DNA of 11,704 nucleotides from JANXUC01 sp043749225 (lineage in GTDB: Bacteria > Acidobacteriota > Terriglobia > Terriglobales > Acidobacteriaceae). The translations under genes and the position numbers were made by a program. The DNA lies in NCBI GenBank assembly GCA_043749225.1, contig JAYVEP010000135.1, positions 1 to 11,704 on the forward strand, in the 5' to 3' direction. Below are positions 7,960-11,704 of this stretch, in pieces (within the stretch, counting starts at the first letter, position 1; every line of letters begins with the position of its first letter). The notes under the pieces are model-generated. The model did no database searches and was not told the origin of the DNA. It worked only from the letters and a program-made list of their open reading frames with translations.

Positions 7960-8157
7960 TTGGCGGAAGTTAGATTGCAGGAGGGTGAGTCTCTCGAGAA
8001 TGCCTTGCGGCGTTTCAAGCGCAAAGTGCAGCAGGAAGACATCATCAAGGAAGTGAAACGACACTCCTACTACCTCAAGCCAGGCGAGAAAAAACGCGTA
8101 AAAGAAGCGTTGGCTCGCAAACGTAGCAGAAAAAAGGCTCGCAAAGAGCAAGACTAA
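7960..8157 (+). CDS. rpsU: Small ribosomal subunit protein bS21
   Basis: This 65-residue basic protein of the 30S platform helps with start-site base-pairing between mRNA and 16S rRNA. The sequence AEVRLQEGESLENALRRFKRKVQQ, then a KRHSYYLKPGEKKRVKEALARKRSRKKARK tail (about residues 33-62), is typical bS21: an acidic-to-basic helix followed by a very Lys/Arg-rich C-terminal helix. The start is TTG at 7960, set by a G-rich ribosome site (GGGGGT, 7945-7950) and by the conserved N-terminus beginning directly after it; there is no ATG alternative. It has its own promoter and a strong downstream hairpin, so it is probably monocistronic. Confidence 0.95.
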   Translation: MAEVRLQEGESLENALRRFKRKVQQEDIIKEVKRHSYYLKPGEKKRVKEALARKRSRKKARKEQD

Positions 8158-8163
8158 GCAGGA

Positions 8164-8190
8164 GGGCCGCCACCACAGCGGTGGCGGCCC
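8164..8190 (+). terminator. Strong GC hairpin after rpsU
   Basis: GGGCCGCCACC (8164-8174) and GGTGGCGGCCC (8180-8190) form a perfect 11-base stem with loop ACAGC, starting six bases after the rpsU stop. The stability and position fit a terminator, although the sequence after it (AAGTTGC) lacks a U tract. Confidence 0.6.
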
Positions 8191-8231
8191 AAGTTGCTGG
8201 AAACCGGCTTTCGACTCCTTCCTTTTGCACA

Positions 8232-8248
8232 GTGGCCGCTCCGGCCAC
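8232..8248. terminator. Second hairpin in the rpsU 3' region
   Basis: GTGGCCG (8232-8238) pairs with CGGCCAC (8242-8248) around a three-base loop. It lies about 40 bases after the first rpsU hairpin and is followed by GATTTCCC. It may be a backup terminator or a repeat element. No gene or known RNA motif is visible in the rest of 8191-8451. Confidence 0.35.
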
Positions 8249-8451
8249 GATTTCCCTACCTCATAAGCTACCTATTTCATTCTGGAATCATCCATACCGA
8301 GCAAGTCCTGAGTGTGGCGGGCCGAAGACCAAAGTGATTTCGGAACAAACGAGCGGATGAACGGGGGCGTGCATCCACCCACGAACTACCAAGGGATTTC
8401 CTCGTCTTGGGTGTGGGAGAGCTTGCTCCCGTCAAATGGAGCTTACACTCG

Positions 8452-8766
8452 ATGGAATTTCAGGATAAGTCGCTGAGTTGTATGGATTGTGGAACCGATT
8501 TTGTTTTCACAGCCGGTGAGCAGCTTTTCTTTTACGACAAGCAGTTCAAAAACGAACCTAAACGCTGCAAGTTCTGCAAAGCAAAACGCACCGCTACTTT
8601 CGGTCCAGCCGGACCGGGCGCAGTTCCGGCCTACAACAAGGTCGAAACCCGCACCATCTGTTCTCAATGCAACAAGGAAACAACGGTGCCATTCCGTCCG
8701 AGCCAGGGCAGGCCGGTATTGTGCCGCGAATGCTTCCAACAAACCAGGGTGGCGGCCGCGGTCTGA
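8452..8766 (+). CDS. Small double zinc-ribbon protein (CxxC-x17-CxxC family)
   Basis: This 104-residue protein has four CxxC pairs in two zinc ribbons. The first is CMDC at about residue 10 with CKFC about 29 residues later, separated by GTDFVFTAGEQLFFYDKQF...KR. The second is CSQC and CREC with exactly 17 residues between the pairs. The first half matches the 'probable zinc-ribbon' family (SLxCxDCGxxFxFTAGEQxFFxxKGF-type) and the second the CxxC-x17-CxxC domain often fused to it. The function is unknown; nucleic-acid binding or a translation-linked role is only a guess from the fold and from neighbours in translation. I start at ATG 8452 (MEFQDKSLSCMDCG), preceded by GGAG at 8438-8441. The frame could extend to TTG 8407, but that adds 15 residues that do not look conserved. 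Confidence 0.85.
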   Translation: MEFQDKSLSCMDCGTDFVFTAGEQLFFYDKQFKNEPKRCKFCKAKRTATFGPAGPGAVPAYNKVETRTICSQCNKETTVPFRPSQGRPVLCRECFQQTRVAAAV

Positions 8767-8808
8767 TCGCTGGACGAGGCTATGGCAACCCAGAGCCCTC
8801 CCCCTCTT

Positions 8809-8817
8809 TGCTACGAT
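8809..8817 (+). promoter_or_regulatory. Extended -10 promoter just before mtaB (possible leaderless transcript)
   Basis: TGCTACGAT at 8809-8817 fits the extended -10 pattern TGnTAnnnT. A transcript would start about seven bases on, near 8824, only two or three bases before the mtaB ATG at 8827. No Shine-Dalgarno sequence precedes that ATG (AAGTTGGG only), which fits leaderless translation. There is no -35 match. Confidence 0.35.
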
Positions 8818-8826
8818 TAAGTTGGG

Positions 8827-10178
8827 ATGCCTAGCTTCTACATTGAAAATTTTGGCTGTCGGGCAAGTCAGGCCGATGGTGCCACCATTCACGGCCAGCT
8901 GGCGACCCGGGGATTCTATCCCGGTTCGCCAGCAACCGCCGACTACATTGTCCTGAATACCTGCACGGTCACCGCCTCCGCCGATCAACAAGCCCGCGCG
9001 GCCCTGCGCCGCATCCGCCGCCTGAATCCCGGAGCCAGAGTCCTAGTGACGGGTTGCTATGCTCAGCGTGCGCCAAAGGAAGTCGCCGCCCTCCCCGGCG
9101 TGACTTGGGTTGCTGGCAATTCGCACAAGCACACCCTTGCCGAGTTCCTCCTTTCCGCTCCGCCTCCCTCTTCTGTATTTCCATCACAGGCACAGCTCGT
9201 GCCGCTGGAAACACTCCTTCCTCAGCCCGCCTCCATCCACGTCGGAGATATCTTCGCTCACACCGAACTCCTCACCGCTCCAGTATTTGGCGGCGACGAC
9301 CGCACCCGCCCCATCCTCAAAGTCCAGGATGGCTGCGACAACCGCTGCTCGTTTTGCGTCATCCCCTCGGTACGTGGGCAAAGCCGCTCCCGCCAGCTCA
9401 CAGATGTCATCGCCGACATCAACACCTTGGTAGCGGATGGCTATCAGGAAATCGTCCTCTCCGGAATCAACCTCGGACGATGGGTCGCGACCTCAACCCG
9501 GTTCTTAAATTTGAAACTTTGATGGCAGCAATTTTGCAACAAACAACACTTCCCAAACTTCGCATCAGCTCCGTCGAACCTATGGATTGGAGCAGCAAGC
9601 TGATCGGCCTGATGCGCTCTTCGCCGCGGATCGCCAAGCACGCCCACGTCCCCATGCAGTCCGGCAGTGACACGGTCTTGCGCCGCATGCACCGTAAATA
9701 TCGCCCTTGGCACTACCGCGAAAAGATCGAGGCACTCCGCGCAGCCATGCCTGCCGCCGCCATCGGAGCCGACTTCATGGTCGGATTCCCCGGCGAAACT
9801 GACGCCGAGTTCGACGAAACGCGGCGCATGATCGAAGCACTACCCTTCACCTACCTGCACCTATTTCCCTTTTCCGCGCGCCCCGGAACCCCGGCAGCAA
9901 TCGCGCCGAATCAGGTTCCTGCTTCCGTCTCGAACGAACGAATCGCCATCTTGCGCGAAATCATCTCGCCAAAAAAGCTCGCCTTCACCCGATCGTTCAT
10001 CGGCCAAACCCTATCCGCCATCACGCTGCGAAACTCCGCCCGCGATACTTCGACCGCCATCACTGACAACTACCTCAAGCTGCGCATCAACGGACTGCAC
10101 GCAGCAAATCAGTGGCTCCAATTCCGCATAGACGGCGAGTCCGAAGGCATCTTAACGGGACGTATCGAAACCACGTAG
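8827..10178 (+). pseudogene. mtaB: tRNA (N6-threonylcarbamoyladenosine37-C2) methylthiotransferase MtaB, split by a one-base frameshift
   Basis: MtaB is a radical-SAM enzyme with two [4Fe-4S] clusters that converts t6A37 to ms2t6A37 in ANN-decoding tRNAs. The first frame (8827-9522) carries the N-terminal MTTase domain with its three cluster cysteines (NFGCRAS, LNTCTVT, VTGCYAQ) and the radical-SAM CxxxCxxC in DGCDNRCSFCVIPSVRG. Homology stays in this frame to GINLGRW at about 9483, then continues in the frame three bases either side of 9486 as GRDLNPVLKF ... LRISSVEPMDW ... ADFMVGFPGETDAEFDET ... YLHLFPFSARPGT, ending in a degraded-looking TRAM-like segment at the TAG 10176-10178. Restoring one G in TGGG (9481-9484) rejoins 450 codons, the normal family length. 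I see no slippery sequence suggesting programmed shifting. It is either a recent mutation or a homopolymer sequencing error. If the base is restored, the enzyme would be complete. Confidence 0.9.
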
Positions 10179-10179
10179 C

Positions 10180-10198
10180 CACAGGCGCCTCGCCTGTG
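10180..10198. terminator. Hairpin after mtaB (CACAGGCG palindrome)
   Basis: CACAGGCG (10180-10187) pairs perfectly with CGCCTGTG (10191-10198) around a CCT loop, directly after the mtaB stop. There is no U tract. The motif looks like a dispersed acidobacterial palindrome, which may double as a transcription end or mRNA-protecting hairpin. Confidence 0.45.
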
Positions 10199-10259
10199 CG
10201 CTCTTAGCCGGATACGAGGGCCCCGCAGCCACACCCAAGCCGTCTTTAAACCGCACACA

Positions 10260-10268
10260 TGCTATACT
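10260..10268 (+). promoter_or_regulatory. Extended -10 promoter of the infC operon
   Basis: TGCTATACT at 10260-10268 is a near-perfect extended -10 (TGnTATAAT with one change). The -35 position (about 10240-10245, CCGTCT) is poor, as is usual when the TGn extension is present. The start would be near 10275, giving a leader of about 27 bases before infC. Confidence 0.6.
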
Positions 10269-10291
10269 TTACAAGTATCTCAAGGCTCTAC

Positions 10292-10304
10292 GGAGGCTAG
10301 TATC
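10292..10304 (+). promoter_or_regulatory. Ribosome site and ATC start codon of infC
   Basis: GGAGG at 10292-10296 is followed five bases later by ATC (10302-10304), in frame with the IF3 coding sequence. No ATG, GTG or TTG exists in frame between this ribosome site and the conserved N-terminus. IF3 discriminates against non-canonical start codons, and infC genes are known to use AUU or related codons so that IF3 represses its own synthesis. ATC here fits that scheme. Confidence 0.8.
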
Positions 10305-10916
10305 GATAAGCGTTTTATCCGCACGAATGACCGCATCCGCGTGCGTGAAGTCCGCGTGATTGACGACGAGGGCAACCAATTGGGCATTATGACGCCCTAC
10401 GACGCCATCAAAAAGGCGAAGGAAAAGAACCTCGATTTGGTGGAAGTTTCCCCGTCTGCGGTACCTCCTGTATGCCGCATCATGGATTTCGGCAAGTATA
10501 TTTACCAGCAGGAAAAGCGCGAGCGCGAAGCTAAAAAGAACCAGAAAGTGATCGTAGTCAAGGAAGTAAAGTTCCGCATCAACGTGGACGACCACGACTA
10601 CGACACGAAAAAGAATCATGTTCTGCGATTCCTGGAAGAAGGCGACAAGGTGAAGGCCACCATCTTCTTCCGAGGCCGCGAAATGACGCGGCAGATGCTG
10701 GGCGCAAAAATTTTAGAACGTTTGATCAAAGATGTTGGCGATCACGGAATTGTAGAATTCCGGCCACGACAAGAAGGCAACACGCTGCACTTGATCATGG
10801 CACCCAAGAAAGTAGCTGCCCCGGCTGGCGAAAAGAAGCCGAAGCAGCCCAAGCCGCCTCAATCGCAACAGCCTCCGGCCTCGCCGCCAGACGCTGCAGC
10901 GAATCCAGGCAGTTAA
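10302..10916 (+). CDS. infC: Translation initiation factor IF-3
   Basis: IF-3 binds the 30S subunit, blocks 50S joining and checks the start codon and initiator tRNA. Starting at ATC 10302 gives 204 residues: IDKRFIRTNDRIRVREVRVID (the conserved IF3 N-terminal stretch), an N-domain to about residue 75 (NLDLVEVSPSAVPPVCRIMDFGKY), a Lys-rich linker helix (REAKKNQK), then the C-domain KEVKFRINVDDHDYDTKKNH ... GDKVKATIFFRGREM ... LIMAPKK ending near residue 170. A 34-residue Pro/Gln/Lys-rich tail (KPKQPKPPQSQQPPASPP) follows. It is not part of the ordinary fold and is probably disordered; E. coli IF3 has 180 residues. Starting at the first standard codon, GTG 10341, would remove the conserved RTNDRIR segment, so I reject it. 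It heads the infC-rpmI-rplT operon, although a long structured spacer follows. Confidence 0.95.
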   Translation: MDKRFIRTNDRIRVREVRVIDDEGNQLGIMTPYDAIKKAKEKNLDLVEVSPSAVPPVCRIMDFGKYIYQQEKREREAKKNQKVIVVKEVKFRINVDDHDYDTKKNHVLRFLEEGDKVKATIFFRGREMTRQMLGAKILERLIKDVGDHGIVEFRPRQEGNTLHLIMAPKKVAAPAGEKKPKQPKPPQSQQPPASPPDAAANPGS

Positions 10917-10941
10917 TCCCGTTCAGCATCACCGTGTTGGC

Positions 10942-10965
10942 CTTCGCCTTCCCGGGAAGGCGAAG
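10942..10965. terminator. Perfect 24-base palindrome after infC
   Basis: Bases 10942-10953 are the exact reverse complement of 10954-10965, giving a 10-base stem with a CCGG tetraloop in RNA. It begins 26 bases after the infC stop and is followed by a partly T-rich run (10970-10982). It may be a terminator or attenuator separating IF3 from L35/L20 output, or a hairpin protecting the infC mRNA 3' end. Confidence 0.55.
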
Positions 10966-10967
10966 CG

Positions 10968-11048
10968 GAAATTTGTTGTTGTTCGCAAAGTGCATTCGAA
11001 TTTGTTGTTTGCAAAGTGCATCCGAATTTGTTGTTTGCAAGCGCATCC
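10968..11048. repeat. Three tandem copies of a ~26-base repeat
   Basis: Copies lie at 10968-10997 (30 bases, with a small insertion), 10998-11023 (26) and 11024-11048 (25). The core is GAATTTGTTGTTTGCAAA followed by GTGCATCC. Copies 2 and 3 differ mainly by one missing base and AAGT versus AGC. The repeat is AT-richer than its surroundings and lies in the infC-rpmI spacer. Its function is unknown; the pattern suggests replication slippage. Confidence 0.85.
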
Positions 11049-11058
11049 GAAGGGTCTG

Positions 11059-11121
11059 CGGGAAGGGCACGACTTCAGTCGTGCCATCAGGATCAGAAGA
11101 ACCTGGGCTTTAGCCCCTGAG
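11059..11121. repeat. Dispersed hairpin repeat, copy 1 (upstream of rpmI)
   Basis: This 63-base unit recurs at 11404-11467. It contains a perfect 8-base hairpin, GGCACGAC-TTCA-GTCGTGCC (11066-11085), then a second structure in which TCAGG (11087-11091) can pair with CCTGA (11116-11120), enclosing GGGC-TTTA-GCCC. It has no coding content. It resembles intergenic palindromes I recall as frequent in Acidobacteriota genomes. REP-like behaviour is inference. Confidence 0.8.
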
Positions 11122-11167
11122 GCAGATATTCCCGGATGTTGTTAAAAGTTAATTTTTCAGAGGACGT

Positions 11168-11362
11168 ATGCCAAAGCTCAAAACACACAAAGGCGCTTCC
11201 AAGCGCTTCAAGAAAACGGGAACTGGAAAAGTAAAACGTTCCAGCTCGTTCCTGCGCCACATTCTGACTTCGAAAAAAACGAAGCGGAAGCGGCATTTGC
11301 GCGGCACCAGCTTAGTCAGTGACGCCGATACACCCAAAATCAAACGGATGATCCCTTACTAG
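11168..11362 (+). CDS. rpmI: Large ribosomal subunit protein bL35
   Basis: This 64-residue, very basic 50S protein is structural and contacts 23S rRNA. MPKLKTHKGASKRFKKTGTGKVKR is the textbook bL35 N-terminus, followed by the HILTSKKTKRKRHLRG loop and a KRMIPY end. ATG 11168 is preceded by AGAGGA (11159-11164). It lies between infC and rplT, the standard operon order, but spacers of about 250 and 240 bases separate it from both, much longer than the few dozen usual. Confidence 0.96.
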   Translation: MPKLKTHKGASKRFKKTGTGKVKRSSSFLRHILTSKKTKRKRHLRGTSLVSDADTPKIKRMIPY

Positions 11363-11374
11363 CATCTCGTGTAG

Positions 11375-11403
11375 GGCGAGCATTCTTGCTCGCCGAGTTT
11401 TTT
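11375..11403 (+). terminator. Intrinsic terminator (or attenuator) between rpmI and rplT
   Basis: GGCGAGCA (11375-11382), loop TTCT, TGCTCGCC (11387-11394), then GAG and six T residues (11398-11403) form a classic rho-independent terminator. It starts 12 bases after the rpmI stop. Because rplT follows on the same strand with no strong promoter in between, partial read-through or a regulated attenuator is likely. Confidence 0.75.
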
Positions 11404-11467
11404 CGGGAAGGGCGCGACTTCAGTCGTGCCATCAGGGGCGGAGAGAAATTGGGTTTTAGCCCCTGAG
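11404..11467. repeat. Dispersed hairpin repeat, copy 2 (upstream of rplT)
   Basis: This 64-base copy begins directly after the terminator T run. It shares the ends CGGGAAGGGC and TTTAGCCCCTGAG and the core CGACTTCAGTCGTGCCATCAGG with copy 1 at 11059-11121, diverging in the middle (11436-11450). Its first hairpin has one mismatch (GGCGCGAC against GTCGTGCC). The two copies flank rpmI in direct orientation. Confidence 0.8.
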
Positions 11468-11471
11468 ATAA

Positions 11472-11496
11472 GCGCCGCTGGCAACATCTGCGGCGC
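11472..11496. other. GC-rich stem-loop in the rplT leader
   Basis: GCGCCGC (11472-11478) pairs with GCGGCGC (11490-11496) across an 11-base loop. A smaller hairpin, GTCTC-ATA-GAGAC (11566-11578), lies just before the rplT ribosome site. Either could belong to a regulated leader, since L20 often controls its own operon. I cannot match them to a known L20 leader class. Confidence 0.35.
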
Positions 11497-11601
11497 GGGC
11501 GTGTGAAGAGGCTTTTTCGATCCACCCGGACCGGAATCCTTACCTCCAGCCGCCACAATCAGGCCGTCTCATAGAGACAGCCATCTAAAAGGAGAACAGC
11601 A

Positions 11602-11704
11602 ATGCCTCGTGTAAAACGCGGAACTAAACGCCGCGCCCGTCGTAAAAAAATTCTCAAACGCGCCAGTGGATATTTCCTTACTAAATCCAAACTGTACCGC
11701 GCAG
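11602..11704 (+). CDS. rplT: Large ribosomal subunit protein bL20, 5' part (cut by window edge)
   Basis: bL20 is an early 50S assembly protein that binds 23S rRNA and often represses the infC-rpmI-rplT operon by binding its mRNA. The 34 codons present (PRVKRGTKRRARRKKILKR, then ASGYFLTKSKLYRA) are the conserved L20 N-terminal extension; the family is about 115-120 residues. ATG 11602 follows AAGGAG (11589-11594) at 7 bases. GYF-LTKS replaces the commoner GYYGAKS, a conservative oddity near the first helix turn. Confidence 0.95.
   Translation, partial: MPRVKRGTKRRARRKKILKRASGYFLTKSKLYRA

Noticed and set aside
8249..8406. Riboswitch or small RNA in the rpsU to zinc-ribbon gap
   Set aside because: No known conserved riboswitch core or promoter-terminator pair could be recognised; only isolated hairpins are present.
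8407..8451. Upstream TTG start for the zinc-ribbon protein
   Set aside because: The extra 15 residues overlap the likely ribosome site and a GGGAG/CTCCC hairpin, and the family begins at the MEFQDKSL segment.
9054..9480. A separate gene starting at 9054 and running to 10178
   Set aside because: Only the part after about 9484 has MtaB homology. The part before it is an out-of-frame shadow of the MtaB N-terminal half.
10968..11048. Possible CRISPR array
   Set aside because: The units are back-to-back with no unique spacers and no cas genes, so this is a simple tandem repeat.

Overview
The window looks like a chromosomal segment of an Acidobacteriota bacterium, probably Terriglobia-like. This rests on three things: a 1065-residue Oar-like TonB-dependent receptor with an N-terminal carboxypeptidase-regulatory-like domain, which is abundant in that phylum; a dispersed hairpin repeat of the 'GACTTCAGTCGTGCC ... 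TTTAGCCCCTGAG' kind between genes; and the character of the housekeeping genes. The phylum call is inference from recall, not from a database search. The DNA is moderately GC-rich and gene-dense on the + strand, with one gene on the - strand.

Layout: (1) 1-1248, - strand: histidine ammonia-lyase (hutH), cut by the left window edge. (2) 1249-1479: divergent intergenic region with a candidate -10 and an inverted repeat. (3) 1480-4177: a small biosynthetic-looking cluster in decay. It holds a class III PLP aminotransferase pseudogene (two in-frame stops and a compensated pair of frameshifts), an apparently intact type III polyketide synthase with all three catalytic residues, and a translationally coupled FAD-dependent oxidoreductase cut off just after its Rossmann motif. 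The break runs into what looks like a scrap of a DNA methyltransferase (DPPFNS motif). (4) 4178-4621: no convincing gene. (5) 4622-7819: the TonB-dependent receptor. (6) 7820-8766: rpsU with its own promoter, a TTG start and a strong downstream hairpin, then a small double zinc-ribbon protein. (7) 8827-10178: mtaB, the tRNA t6A37 methylthiotransferase, split by a one-base deletion in a G run. (8) 10263-11704: the translation operon infC-rpmI-rplT, with infC starting at a non-canonical ATC codon and with unusually long, repeat-filled spacers on both sides of rpmI.

How it fits together: the right third is core translation machinery (S21, IF3, L35, L20, tRNA modification). The left third is catabolic and secondary metabolism. 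The most interesting area is 1480-4621, where an intact type III PKS sits between a dead aminotransferase and a decapitated oxidoreductase. I did not find a clearly new defence or mobile system. The novel-looking signals are the decaying PKS cluster with its recombination scar, and the structured intergenic DNA within the infC-rpmI-rplT operon.
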